Source of the DNA: Leisingera methylohalidivorans DSM 14336
GTDB taxonomy: Bacteria > Pseudomonadota > Alphaproteobacteria > Rhodobacterales > Rhodobacteraceae
DNA length: 64,000 nt
NCBI RefSeq assembly: GCF_000511355.1
Contig: NC_023135.1
Location: 1,948,371 to 2,012,370, forward strand
Reading direction: 5' to 3'
Part shown: piece by piece, positions 31,094-40,042 of the stretch
Position numbering within the stretch: position 1 is the first letter of the stretch
How the letters are laid out: every line of letters begins with the position of its first letter
The notes under the pieces: generated by a model
Told to the model about the DNA's origin: nothing
Database searches by the model: none
What the model saw: the letters and a program-made list of their open reading frames with translations, nothing else
Position numbers and translations under genes: made by a program

Positions 31094-32600
31094 GGCGGCT
31101 GCCGCCGGGGTGATGTTGGCCGGCAGTGCCATTGCCAATGAACCCCTGGCGGCAATTGACTGGCTGAACCAGCCGCCGCCGCGCAGCGGCCTGCCCGGCA
31201 TTGTTCTGCTGGAGCCGCCGGTGGCGGGCACGGCTGCATTCCCGTCAGTCTCGGTCACACCTTTGGAAACGCTGGTGCCTCCCATCGGGCTGGTCCCGGC
31301 GTCGGCAACCGGCCTGCCGGCCGATCTGTGGCGCGGCAGCGCTGCCGGCGACATCACCCATCTGATTGAAACCGTTCCGGTGCGCGGCAGCCCGGCGATG
31401 CAGGCACTGCTGTTCACCCTGCTGTTGTCGGAAACCCGCCCGCCACCTGCCGCAGGCGACCGGATTCTTCTGGCCCGGCTGGACCGGCTGCTGGCGCTGG
31501 GGGCCACAGATCCCGCCCAGGCACTGGTTGAACATGCAGGGCCCACGGACAGCAAGGACCGCTTCACCCGCTGGTTTGACGCCACGCTGCTGACCGGCAG
31601 CGAGGACGCCTCCTGCGCCGCGCTCACGGCCTCGCCGCATCTGTCAGACAGCTATGCCGCCAGGATCTTTTGCGCGGCGCGGCGCAGCGACTGGCCAACC
31701 GCGGCGCTGATGATGGAAACCGCCCACGCGCTGGAGCTGCTGCCCGAAAACCATATGCAGCTGCTGGACCGCTTCCTGAACCCCGATCTGTTCGAGCTGG
31801 CACCGCCGCTGCGCCGCCCCGCGGACCCGGATCCGCTGACCTTCCGCCTTTTCGAGACCATTGGCGAAGCGATGCCCACCGCGCCCCTGCCGCCGGCCTT
31901 TGCCGCAGCGGATCTGCGCGACATTGCCGGCTGGAAGGCGCAGCTGGCGGCGGCCGAACGGCTGGCCCGTGGCGGGGCGCTCAACCCCAATCAGTATCTT
32001 GGCCTGTTCAGCGCCCGCAAACCCGCCGCATCAGGCGGCATCTGGGACCGGGTTGCAGCGGTCCAGCAGCTGGAAAGCGACCTCAGCTCCGGCAACGCGG
32101 ACGCCATTGACCGCTCCCTGCCCCGCGCCTGGGAGGCGATGCAGCAGGCGGGCACCGAAACCGTCTTTGCCGACCTCTTCGGCGAACCGCTGGCGCGCGC
32201 AAGCCTGAACGGCCAGACCGCCGCGCTGGCCTGGCGCATCCGCCTGTTGTCGCCCTCTTATGAACTGGCCGCGCATGATGCCCAGGCTGCCGGCGCAATC
32301 GACCCGTTCCTTGCAGCCCTGGCGCAGGGCCGGCCTGGTGACGCGGCCGCCCCGTCGGCGATGGCTGAAGCCATATCATTGGGGTTTGACGCAACGGCCC
32401 CGGTGCCGCCCGCGATCCGGCAAATGCTGAACAACGGCCAGCTGGGCGAAGCGATCCTGCGCAGCATGGTGCTGTTTGCCCAAGGTGCCGACGGCAATCT
32501 CGGCGACCTGACCGCGGCGCTGGCCGCTTTCCGCGCTGTCGGGCTGGAGGACACCGCCCGCCGCGCCGCCCTGCAGCTGATGCTGCTGGAGCATCAGTGA
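31083..32600 (+). CDS. Conserved secreted protein of unknown function
   Basis: A 505-aa protein. A signal peptide (MRIKAAAAGVMLAGSAIANE) is followed by an Ala/Leu/Pro-rich, largely helical body that looks repeat-built, like a TPR- or SEL1-type solenoid, though no canonical motif is clear. It overlaps the upstream 49-aa gene by 11 bases and ends one base before xerD, so all three are probably co-transcribed. Likely periplasmic. No enzymatic motif seen. Confidence 0.8.
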   Translation: MRIKAAAAGVMLAGSAIANEPLAAIDWLNQPPPRSGLPGIVLLEPPVAGTAAFPSVSVTPLETLVPPIGLVPASATGLPADLWRGSAAGDITHLIETVPVRGSPAMQALLFTLLLSETRPPPAAGDRILLARLDRLLALGATDPAQALVEHAGPTDSKDRFTRWFDATLLTGSEDASCAALTASPHLSDSYAARIFCAARRSDWPTAALMMETAHALELLPENHMQLLDRFLNPDLFELAPPLRRPADPDPLTFRLFETIGEAMPTAPLPPAFAAADLRDIAGWKAQLAAAERLARGGALNPNQYLGLFSARKPAASGGIWDRVAAVQQLESDLSSGNADAIDRSLPRAWEAMQQAGTETVFADLFGEPLARASLNGQTAALAWRIRLLSPSYELAAHDAQAAGAIDPFLAALAQGRPGDAAAPSAMAEAISLGFDATAPVPPAIRQMLNNGQLGEAILRSMVLFAQGADGNLGDLTAALAAFRAVGLEDTARRAALQLMLLEHQ

Positions 32601-32601
32601 C

Positions 32602-33546
32602 ATGGCGCGCCCCCGGGACAATTTCCAGTGGATCTCAACCTTCCTCGACGCCCAGGCGGCCGAAGCCGGCGCATCGCAGAACACGCTTCTGGCCTATGGC
32701 CGCGACCTCAAGGACCTAGCCGGCTGGCTGGAGCACCGCACCCTGGATTTCCTGACCGCCAGCCAGGACGATATCGAAGCCTACCTGATCAATTGCGACG
32801 CGCAAGGGCTGGCGCGGTCAACCCGGGCACGGCGGTTGTCAGCCGCCAAGCAGATCTACCGCTTTGCGTTTGAAGAAGGCTGGCGCGAAGACAATCCGGC
32901 CATCCAGATCCGCGGCCCGGGGCGCGAAAAGCGGCTGCCGAAAACGCTGGAGGTCATCGAGGTCGACCGCCTGCTCGACGCCGCCCGCCAGACCGGCCGC
33001 AGCACCGCAGACCGGTTGCGCAACACCTGCCTGATGGAGCTGCTCTATGCCACCGGAATGCGGGTCACCGAACTGGTCTCGCTGCCGGTTTCCGCGGCCC
33101 GCGGCGACCCCAGAATGCTGCTGATCACGGGCAAAGGCGGCAAGGAACGCATGGTGCCGCTGTCGCCGCCCGCGCGCGAAGCGCTGGCCGTCTGGCTGGC
33201 CGCCCGCGACAGCACCGAGGCAGAACGAGAAGCAAAGGGCAAGCCCGCCTCGCGTTTCCTGTTCCCTTCGCGCGGCAAATCCGGCCATCTGACCCGCCAC
33301 CGCTTCTACCTGCTGATCAAGGAACTGGCGGTCACCGGCGGCGTTTCTCCGGACAAGGTCACGCCGCACACGCTGCGCCACGCCTTTGCCACGCATCTGC
33401 TGGCCAATGGCGCCGACCTGCGCGCGATCCAGGCATTGCTCGGCCACGCCGACATCGCCACTACCGAAATTTACACCCATGTGCTGGACGCCCGCCTGCA
33501 GGAACTGGTGCTGCAGCATCACCCGCTGGCCAAGGATGCGGGCTAA
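32602..33546 (+). CDS. xerD: Site-specific tyrosine recombinase XerD
   Basis: A 314-aa recombinase that resolves chromosome dimers at dif with XerC and FtsK. A SAM-like core-binding domain (about 1-100) precedes the catalytic domain. The catalytic set is visible: Arg in ATGMRVTEL, Lys in TGKGGKERMV, HTLRHAFATH, LLGHADI and Tyr in TEIYTHV. It sits in an ordinary housekeeping context with no attachment site, so it is a chromosomal Xer protein and not a mobile-element integrase. Confidence 0.93.
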   Translation: MARPRDNFQWISTFLDAQAAEAGASQNTLLAYGRDLKDLAGWLEHRTLDFLTASQDDIEAYLINCDAQGLARSTRARRLSAAKQIYRFAFEEGWREDNPAIQIRGPGREKRLPKTLEVIEVDRLLDAARQTGRSTADRLRNTCLMELLYATGMRVTELVSLPVSAARGDPRMLLITGKGGKERMVPLSPPAREALAVWLAARDSTEAEREAKGKPASRFLFPSRGKSGHLTRHRFYLLIKELAVTGGVSPDKVTPHTLRHAFATHLLANGADLRAIQALLGHADIATTEIYTHVLDARLQELVLQHHPLAKDAG

Positions 33547-33627
33547 GCGCCGCTAGAACTTGAAGCGCCTGCAGCAAACCCCCATAAATACAGCGAACAT
33601 TCAACTGACCGGATCTCTGGACCCCAC

Positions 33628-34938
33628 ATGGACACTGCCTCCACCGTACTCGACAGCGCCTTCTGGACCACTGCCGGGGCCATTGTCCTGCTGCTCGTCC
33701 TGTCCGGCTTTTTCTCAGGCTCGGAAACTGCGCTGACCGCCGCCTCGCGCGGGAAACTGCGCAGCCAGGCCGACAAGGGCTCGCATGGCGCCCAAAAGGC
33801 GCTCAGCGTCACCGAGGACAGCGAAAGACTGATCGGCTCGGTGCTGCTGGGCAACAACCTGGTCAACATCCTCGGCACCTCGCTGGCGACCGCCCTGTTC
33901 ACCCGTGCTTTCGGCGAAAGCGGCGTCGCCCTGGCCACCCTGGTGATGACCGTTCTGGTGCTGGTGTTTGCCGAGGTGCTGCCCAAAACCTATGCCATTT
34001 CCAACGCTGAAAAGGCCGCGGCGGCCGTTGCGCCGGTGATCGGCGTGCTGGTCACCCTGCTGGCGCCGGTGGTCGGCTTGGTCCGGCTGCTGGTGCGCGG
34101 TGTCTTGCGGATCTTCGGCGTGCAGATCGACCCTGACAGCCATATCATGGCGGTGCGCGAGGAAATCGCGGGCGCGTTGCATCTGGGCCATTCCGAAGGC
34201 GTGGTCGAAAAGGAAGACCGCGACCGCATCCTGGGCGCGCTGGATCTGTCCGACCGTTTTGTCGAAGAAATCATGCTGCACCGCTCCAAGATCGAGATGA
34301 TCGACGCGAATGCGGAACCGGAAACCATCCTTGAGCAATGCCTGCAAAGCCCGCACACCCGCCTGCCGGTGTTCCGCGGCGAGCAGGAAAACATCATTGG
34401 CGTGGTCCATGCCAAGGATCTGTTCCGGGCGATGTACGAACAGGCCGGCGGCGCAGACGGCGATGCCGGACGTCTCGCGTCCTTTGACATCTCCGAAATT
34501 GCCAAGGCGCCCTATTTTGTGCCCGAAACCACCACGCTGGACGAACAGATGCGCCAGTTCCTGCGGATGCGCTCGCATTTTGCGCTGGTGGTCGATGAAT
34601 ACGGTGCGCTGCAAGGCCTGATCACGCTGGAGGATATTCTGGAAGAAATCGTCGGCGAAATTACTGACGAATTCGATCCCGACGAGGAAAGCATTGTCAA
34701 GAAGACCGCAGATGGCTCCTATCTGGTCGAGGGTGTCACCACCATTCGCGACTTGAACCGCGCCACCGACTGGAACCTGCCGGATGAGGAAGCCAATACC
34801 ATCGCCGGGCTGGTCATCCACGAGGCGCAGATGATCCCGACCAAGGGCCAGGTGTTCTCCTTTCATGGCTTCCGCTTTGAAGTGACCGAGCGCGAGGGCA
34901 ACCGGGTGACCGGCCTCAAGATCCGGCCCTTGTCGTGA
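33628..34938 (+). CDS. CNNM/CorC-HlyC family membrane protein (DUF21, CBS pair)
   Basis: A 436-aa protein. The DUF21 transmembrane domain (about 10-190) opens with LLLVLSGFFSGSETALTAASRG. Two CBS domains follow (about 215-335; TRLPVFRGEQENIIGVVHAKDLF and LVVDEYGALQGLITLEDIL, in parts). The CorC_HlyC domain ends the chain (about 355-436). Proteins of this family are linked to Mg/Co efflux and are often annotated hemolysin-like. It is followed after 13 bases by a transporter gene on the same strand. Confidence 0.88.
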   Translation: MDTASTVLDSAFWTTAGAIVLLLVLSGFFSGSETALTAASRGKLRSQADKGSHGAQKALSVTEDSERLIGSVLLGNNLVNILGTSLATALFTRAFGESGVALATLVMTVLVLVFAEVLPKTYAISNAEKAAAAVAPVIGVLVTLLAPVVGLVRLLVRGVLRIFGVQIDPDSHIMAVREEIAGALHLGHSEGVVEKEDRDRILGALDLSDRFVEEIMLHRSKIEMIDANAEPETILEQCLQSPHTRLPVFRGEQENIIGVVHAKDLFRAMYEQAGGADGDAGRLASFDISEIAKAPYFVPETTTLDEQMRQFLRMRSHFALVVDEYGALQGLITLEDILEEIVGEITDEFDPDEESIVKKTADGSYLVEGVTTIRDLNRATDWNLPDEEANTIAGLVIHEAQMIPTKGQVFSFHGFRFEVTEREGNRVTGLKIRPLS

Positions 34939-34951
34939 CGGGGACACACGC

Positions 34952-36586
34952 ATGACCCGCACGGCGGAGCTGGCCTGGGGCTGGTTCGACAGCGTCATCC
35001 TGGATCTGTTCCGCCAGCTGCGCTGGTCCTTCATGCCGCCGCTGCTGATCTACTTTGCCTATGGCGCGCAGGGTATCACCACCGTCGCCGCATCGTTTTT
35101 CGTCAAGGAATACCTGGACTTTTCCGCCGCCTTTCTGGCGGGATTGGCGTTCTGGGTCGGCCTGCCATGGGCGCTGAAGATGCCGCTGGGGCATCTGGTC
35201 GATCTGATCTGGCGCTGGAAATACCTGCTGATCCTGCTGGGGGCCGGGCTGATGGCCGGCAGTTATGGCATCCTTGCTGCCATCGTGCTGGAACCTGCCA
35301 TGATGGGCGCCGTGATGCCGCCGGGCGCCTGGTATGTCACCGCCGCGCTGCTGGCCCCCTGCGGATATGTGCTGCAGGATGTAGTGGCCGACGCGATGTC
35401 GGTCGAGGCCGTGCCCCACACCGATGACCACGGCCGCCCCCTGTCCGAGGCTGAAACCAAATCCCTGCACACCACCATGCAGACCTTCGGCCGCATTGCC
35501 CTGATCGGCGGCTCCAGCGCCGCCGCTGCGTTGAACGTCGCCCTGTTCGACGGTGCCGACGCGCTGCAGCAGCCGGAAAAAGGCGCGCTTTACGGCTTTG
35601 TCTTCAGTCTCGCCCTGCTGATCCCGGTGATTTCCCTCTCCGGTGTGGTCCTGGCGATCTGGCAGAAATGGCGCAAGACCGCCCTGCTGCGCCGCGCCGG
35701 TGTGGCTGAGGCTGAAATCCGCGCCCGCATAGAACTGCCGCGCGAACCGGTCGCCCCCAATCACTGGTACTTCCTCGGCGGCGGCGCCTTTGTTGCGCTC
35801 TCCCTCGCCGTGGGCCTGGGCGACGTGCCCTACTCGCAGGAAATCGTCTTTGCCGGTTCCATGGCGATTGTGCTGTTCCTGATGCGGCAGCTGGTCTCGG
35901 TCCTGCCCACAGAGCAAGCCCGCGCCCTGGTCGGCACCGCCATCATCATCTTTGTCTACCGCGCCACGCCCCTGCGCGGCCCCGGCGCCACCTGGTTTGA
36001 AATCGACGTGCTGGGGTTCGACCAGCAATTCCTGTCTGTCCTGGCCCTGATCACCTCTTTACTGACGCTGGCGGGCATGCTGATCTTCCGCCCGATGATG
36101 GCCAGCCGCCCGATCGCCTGGATCGTCGCCTTCCTGGCCATCACCGAGGCTGTCCTCAGCCTGCCCAATATCGCGCTTTACTACGGCGCCCACCACTGGA
36201 CCGCTGCAATGACCGGCGGCGTGGTCGACGCCCGCTTCATCGCCATTGTCGACACCGCCGTCGAATCCCCGCTCGGCCAGGTCGCGATGATCCCGATGCT
36301 CGCCTGGATTGCCCGCAACGCGCCCTCGGGGCTCAAGGCCACCTTCTTTGCGGTCATGGCCTCTTTCACCAACTTGGCGCTGTCGGCCTCCAGCCTCGGC
36401 ACAAAGTACCTGAACGAAATCTTCGTGGTGACGCGCGAGGTGACAGATTCGGCAGGCAATATCACCACCCCCGCCGATTATTCCCAGTTGGGCATACTGC
36501 TGATCACCGTTGGCGTGATCCTCCTGGCCGCCCCCCTCACCACGATATTTGTGATCCAGAACAGCCGCTTCCGCACCTCTGCGTAA
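34952..36586 (+). CDS. Multi-span transporter, BT1 (folate/biopterin) family-like
   Basis: A 544-aa membrane protein with about 12 hydrophobic segments. The stretches GLPWALKMPLGHLVD and GYVLQDVVADAMSVEAV resemble the PWxIKPxxGxxSD and DVVxDAxVVE motifs of BT1/FBT members of the major facilitator superfamily. Substrate unknown; folates or pterins are possible by family. Two membrane-facing loops are unusually long. It appears coupled to the upstream CNNM-type gene and is followed by a strong terminator. Confidence 0.65.
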   Translation: MTRTAELAWGWFDSVILDLFRQLRWSFMPPLLIYFAYGAQGITTVAASFFVKEYLDFSAAFLAGLAFWVGLPWALKMPLGHLVDLIWRWKYLLILLGAGLMAGSYGILAAIVLEPAMMGAVMPPGAWYVTAALLAPCGYVLQDVVADAMSVEAVPHTDDHGRPLSEAETKSLHTTMQTFGRIALIGGSSAAAALNVALFDGADALQQPEKGALYGFVFSLALLIPVISLSGVVLAIWQKWRKTALLRRAGVAEAEIRARIELPREPVAPNHWYFLGGGAFVALSLAVGLGDVPYSQEIVFAGSMAIVLFLMRQLVSVLPTEQARALVGTAIIIFVYRATPLRGPGATWFEIDVLGFDQQFLSVLALITSLLTLAGMLIFRPMMASRPIAWIVAFLAITEAVLSLPNIALYYGAHHWTAAMTGGVVDARFIAIVDTAVESPLGQVAMIPMLAWIARNAPSGLKATFFAVMASFTNLALSASSLGTKYLNEIFVVTREVTDSAGNITTPADYSQLGILLITVGVILLAAPLTTIFVIQNSRFRTSA

Positions 36587-36611
36587 GACCTTCCTGGCCT
36601 GACGGTCAATA

Positions 36612-36634
36612 AGCGGCACGCCGTGCCGCTTTTT
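36612..36634 (+). terminator. Rho-independent terminator of the transporter gene
   Basis: An 8-bp perfect stem AGCGGCAC / GTGCCGCT with a 3-base loop leading into TTTTT, 25 bp past the stop. Confidence 0.9.
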
Positions 36635-36694
36635 AGCTGGACTACTGTTCACTTCTGTACAGAATGCAGGCAACACCTATTCAGGGAGGCCCAC

Positions 36695-39112
36695 ATGAAA
36701 ACCACTACCCGCGTGGCAGTTATCGGCGGCGGCGTCGTCGGCTGCTCAGTCTTGTATCACCTGACCAAGCTCGGCTGGTCCGACGTCATGCTGATCGAAC
36801 GCTCGGAGCTGACCTCCGGCTCCACCTGGCACGCGGCGGGCGGGTTTCATACGCTCAACGGCGACACCAACATGGCCGCGCTGCAGGGCTACACCATCAA
36901 GCTCTATAAAGAGCTGGAAGCGATCACCGGCATGTCCTGCGGCCTCCACCACGTCGGCGGCGTTACCCTGGCCGAAACCCAGGAACGCTTCGACATGCTG
37001 AAGGCCGAGCGTGCCAAGCACCGCTTCATGGGACTTGAGACCGAGATCGTCTCCCCTGAAGAGATCAAGAAGATCGCCCCCGTCACCAACACCGACGGCA
37101 TCATCGGCGGGCTGTACGACCCGCTCGACGGCCACCTCGACCCCTCCGGCACCACCCACGCTTATGCCAAGGCCGCGCGCATGGGCGGCGCCACGATCGA
37201 GACCCACTGCAAGGTGATCGAGACCAACCAGCGCCCCGACGGCACCTGGGATGTGGTCACCAGCAAGGGCACCATTCACGCGGAACATGTCGTCAACGCA
37301 GGCGGTCTCTGGGCCCGCGAGGTCGGCGCCATGGCCGGCGTTTACTTCCCCCTGCACCCGATGGAGCACCAGTATATCGTCACCGACGAGGTGCCGATGA
37401 TTGCCGAAATCATCGACGGCGGCGGCGAGCACCCGCATGTGATGGACCCGGCCGGCGAAAGCTACCTCAGGCAAGAGGGCCGCGGCCTCTGCATCGGTTT
37501 CTACGAACAGCCCTGCAAACCCTGGGCAGTGGATGGCACCCCCTGGGACTTCGGCCACGAGTTGCTGCAGGACGATTTCGACAAGATCGAGGATTCCATC
37601 AACTTTGCCTATAAACGCTTCCCGGCGCTGGAGGCTGCAGGCGTCAAATCGGTGATCCACGGCCCCTTCACCTTTGCCCCGGACGGCAACCCGCTGGTCG
37701 GCCCGGTGCCCGGCATGCGCAACTATTGGTCCGCCTGCGCGGTAATGGCCGGCTTCTCCCAGGGCGGCGGCGTCGGCCTGATGCTGGCCCAGTGGATGGT
37801 GGCCGGCGAATGCGAGCGCGACACTTTCGCCATGGACTGCGCCCGCTTCGGCGGTTGGATCACCCCCGGCTACACCCGCCCTAAAGTCATTGAAAACTAT
37901 CAAAAACGTTTTTCCATCGCCTACCCGAACGAAGAGCTGCCCGCCGCCCGCCCGTTCCGCACCACCCCGATGTACGACATCTTTGATGGCATGGGCGCGG
38001 TCTGGGGCGCGCAATACGGGCTGGAGGTGCCGAACTACTTCGCGGCTGAGGGCGAACCGCGTTTTGAGACCCCGTCCTTCCGCCGCTCCAACGCGTTCGA
38101 GGCCACCGCGCGCGAAGTCAAAGCGGTGCGCGAAACCGTCGGCATCAACGAGGTCCACAACTTCGGCAAATACCTGGTCAAGGGCGCAGGTGCCCGCGCC
38201 TGGCTCGACCGCATCATGGCCGGCCGGGTGCCAAAACCGGGCCGCTTGTCGCTGACCCCGATGCTGTCCCCCAAGGGCCGGCTGATCGGCGATTTCACCA
38301 TCTCCTGCCTGTCGGAAGAAGAGTTCCAGCTCACCGCGTCCTACGGCAGCCAAGCCTATCACATGCGCTGGTTCCTGCAGAACCTGGACGCGGGCGTCAG
38401 CCTCGAGAACATCTCCGACACCCGCAATGGCTTCCAGATCGCAGGCCCCAAGGCCCGCGAAGTGCTGCAGGCTTGCACCCGCACCGACATCTCGGACATG
38501 CGCTTTATGGATGTGCGCCGCCTGACCGTGGGCATGGCAGACTGCATCGTGCAGCGCGTCAGCTACACCGGTGACCTCGGCTACGAGATCTACTGCGACC
38601 TGCTCTCCCAGCGCGCCCTCTGGGATGCTCTTTGGACCGCAGGCCAGCCGCATGGCATGAAACCCTTCGGCATGCGGGCGATGATGTCCCTGCGGCTCGA
38701 TAAATTCTTCGGCTCCTGGCTGCGGGAATTCTCGCCCGACTACACGGCGGCGGAAACAGGGCTGGACCGCTTCATCTCTTTCAAAAAGGAGGTGGATTTC
38801 ATCGGCCGCGCCGCGGCAGAAGCTGAACGCGACGCAGGCCCCGCCCGGCGGCTCTGCGCTTTTGAAGTCGATGCAGACGACGCCGATGTGGTCGCCTATG
38901 AACCGGTCTGGCTGGACGGCGCAGTCGTGGGCTTCTGCACCTCCGGCGGCTATTCGCATCACGCGCAGAAATCCATCGCGCTGGGGTTTGTTCCCACCGA
39001 CCGCGCAGCTGAAGGCCTTGAGGTCGGGATCGAGATCCTCGGCAAGATGTACAAGGCCCGCCTGATCACTGAACCGCTGTTCGACGCCGACGGCGCCCGG
39101 ATGCGCGGCTAA
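36695..39112 (+). CDS. Dimethylglycine/sarcosine dehydrogenase-like flavoprotein with GcvT domain
   Basis: An 805-aa protein. The N-terminal FAD-binding DAO domain has GGGVVGCSVLYHL and the STWHAAGG motif; in dimethylglycine and sarcosine dehydrogenases this His carries covalent FAD. The middle is an FAO_M-type linker (about 375-430). The C-terminal half is a GcvT-like folate-binding domain. Such enzymes N-demethylate methylated glycines and pass the C1 unit to tetrahydrofolate. The exact substrate is uncertain. The ATG at 36695 has a perfect GGAGG five bases upstream. It stands alone between a terminator and a hairpin. Confidence 0.87.
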   Translation: MKTTTRVAVIGGGVVGCSVLYHLTKLGWSDVMLIERSELTSGSTWHAAGGFHTLNGDTNMAALQGYTIKLYKELEAITGMSCGLHHVGGVTLAETQERFDMLKAERAKHRFMGLETEIVSPEEIKKIAPVTNTDGIIGGLYDPLDGHLDPSGTTHAYAKAARMGGATIETHCKVIETNQRPDGTWDVVTSKGTIHAEHVVNAGGLWAREVGAMAGVYFPLHPMEHQYIVTDEVPMIAEIIDGGGEHPHVMDPAGESYLRQEGRGLCIGFYEQPCKPWAVDGTPWDFGHELLQDDFDKIEDSINFAYKRFPALEAAGVKSVIHGPFTFAPDGNPLVGPVPGMRNYWSACAVMAGFSQGGGVGLMLAQWMVAGECERDTFAMDCARFGGWITPGYTRPKVIENYQKRFSIAYPNEELPAARPFRTTPMYDIFDGMGAVWGAQYGLEVPNYFAAEGEPRFETPSFRRSNAFEATAREVKAVRETVGINEVHNFGKYLVKGAGARAWLDRIMAGRVPKPGRLSLTPMLSPKGRLIGDFTISCLSEEEFQLTASYGSQAYHMRWFLQNLDAGVSLENISDTRNGFQIAGPKAREVLQACTRTDISDMRFMDVRRLTVGMADCIVQRVSYTGDLGYEIYCDLLSQRALWDALWTAGQPHGMKPFGMRAMMSLRLDKFFGSWLREFSPDYTAAETGLDRFISFKKEVDFIGRAAAEAERDAGPARRLCAFEVDADDADVVAYEPVWLDGAVVGFCTSGGYSHHAQKSIALGFVPTDRAAEGLEVGIEILGKMYKARLITEPLFDADGARMRG

Positions 39113-39120
39113 CATCCCCC

Positions 39121-39147
39121 AGGCAGGTCAGTTGTGCTGACCTGCCT
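39121..39147 (+). terminator. Hairpin at the 3' end of the dehydrogenase gene
   Basis: A perfect 11-bp stem AGGCAGGTCAG / CTGACCTGCCT with a TTGTG loop, eight bases after the stop; no T tract. Probable mRNA 3'-end structure. Confidence 0.7.
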
Positions 39148-39200
39148 GCCCCCTGTTGCCGGATCAGCGTACGCTGCCCTCAGGGCAACCCGGCAACGGA

Positions 39201-39262
39201 TAGGTCAGGCCTTTTACCCGAATGTTTCGCGCGCGAAACATTCGGTCAGTCTCTCTGACCTA
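39201..39262. repeat. Nested symmetric palindrome
   Basis: A perfect 28-bp palindrome (left half CCGAATGTTTCGCG, 39218-39245) sits at the exact centre of an outer inverted repeat TAGGTCAG / CTGACCTA (39201-39208 and 39255-39262). Nine non-complementary bases lie on each side. It lies in the 244-bp gap between two plus-strand genes. It could be an operator, a cruciform-forming site or a copy of a REP-like element. Confidence 0.75.
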
Positions 39263-39356
39263 ATGGATTTTCCCTGGACCCGTCTCTTCATCTTTCCCAA
39301 AATACTCCCGCCGGAGGCATCCGACCTTGCGGCCCAGTGCAAAGGCCCGGAAACGC

Positions 39357-39938
39357 ATGACCGCCATCGCCATTCTCCTGCTCGCGGCAGGCGCCTCGTC
39401 CCGGATGGAAGGCCGCGACAAGCTGATGGAGGATGTTGACGGCCTGCCCCTGCTTGCGCTGATGTGCCGCCGGGCGGCGCTTACCGGTCTGCCGGTGTTC
39501 GTGACCTTGCCCAGCAGCACCCATCCGCGCGCGGCTGCCATCGGCAGCGCCATCCCGGTACCCGTTCCCGGCGCGGATGAGGGCATGGCCGCCTCGATCC
39601 GCTGCGGGGTCGCGGCACTGCCGCCAGAGGCTGAGGCCGTGATGCTCCTGCCCGCCGACATGCCAGAGGTTGAAACCCAGGACATGCTGCATCTCGCCGC
39701 GCATTTCCCCGGAGACGGCAACCCGGTTCTGCGGGCAACCTCCGAGGACGGCACCCAGGGCCACCCGGTGCTGTTTCCACGCCGCTGTTTCGCCGCCCTG
39801 AAAACCCTCAGCGGGGATCAGGGTGCCCGCAGCATTCTGACCTCCGAACCGCTGCAGATGGTGCCCCTGCCGGAAAACCATGCGCTGACCGATCTGGACA
39901 CGCCCGCGGACTGGGCGGAGTGGCGCAGCCGCCGCTAA
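39357..39938 (+). CDS. MobA/MocA-like nucleotidyltransferase
   Basis: A 193-aa NTP-transferase-3 family protein. The signature LLLAAGASSRMEGRDKLME is at the N-terminus, then the metal-binding MLLPADMPEV and GHPVLFPRRCF motifs. This pattern matches MocA-type molybdenum cofactor cytidylyltransferases more than MobA. It has no molybdoenzyme genes beside it, so the physiological substrate is uncertain. The ATG at 39357 gives the family N-terminus. It is convergent with the RTX-Hint gene. Confidence 0.8.
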   Translation: MTAIAILLLAAGASSRMEGRDKLMEDVDGLPLLALMCRRAALTGLPVFVTLPSSTHPRAAAIGSAIPVPVPGADEGMAASIRCGVAALPPEAEAVMLLPADMPEVETQDMLHLAAHFPGDGNPVLRATSEDGTQGHPVLFPRRCFAALKTLSGDQGARSILTSEPLQMVPLPENHALTDLDTPADWAEWRSRR

Positions 39939-39966
39939 TCCCTCCACTCCCCCTCCGAACGCAGAG

Positions 39967-39991
39967 AAGGCAGGGCACATGGCCCTGCCTT
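39967..39991. terminator. Bidirectional hairpin between convergent genes
   Basis: A perfect 10-bp stem AAGGCAGGGC / GCCCTGCCTT with a 5-base loop, about 30 bp past the nucleotidyltransferase stop and 50 bp past the RTX-Hint stop. Confidence 0.65.
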
Positions 39992-40042
39992 CCTGCGCTT
40001 TGCTCTTGTCTGCCGGTTCCCCCAAAACAGCAGCAGCATTTT

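Noticed and set aside
32602..33546. Tyrosine recombinase as sign of a genomic island
   Set aside because: The protein is a chromosomal XerD with housekeeping neighbours; no attachment repeats, phage genes or composition shift are visible.
36746..39115. A 789-codon minus-strand frame opposite the dimethylglycine dehydrogenase-like gene
   Set aside because: The plus strand encodes a complete flavoprotein with motifs and a perfect ribosome site; the antisense translation shows no family features.
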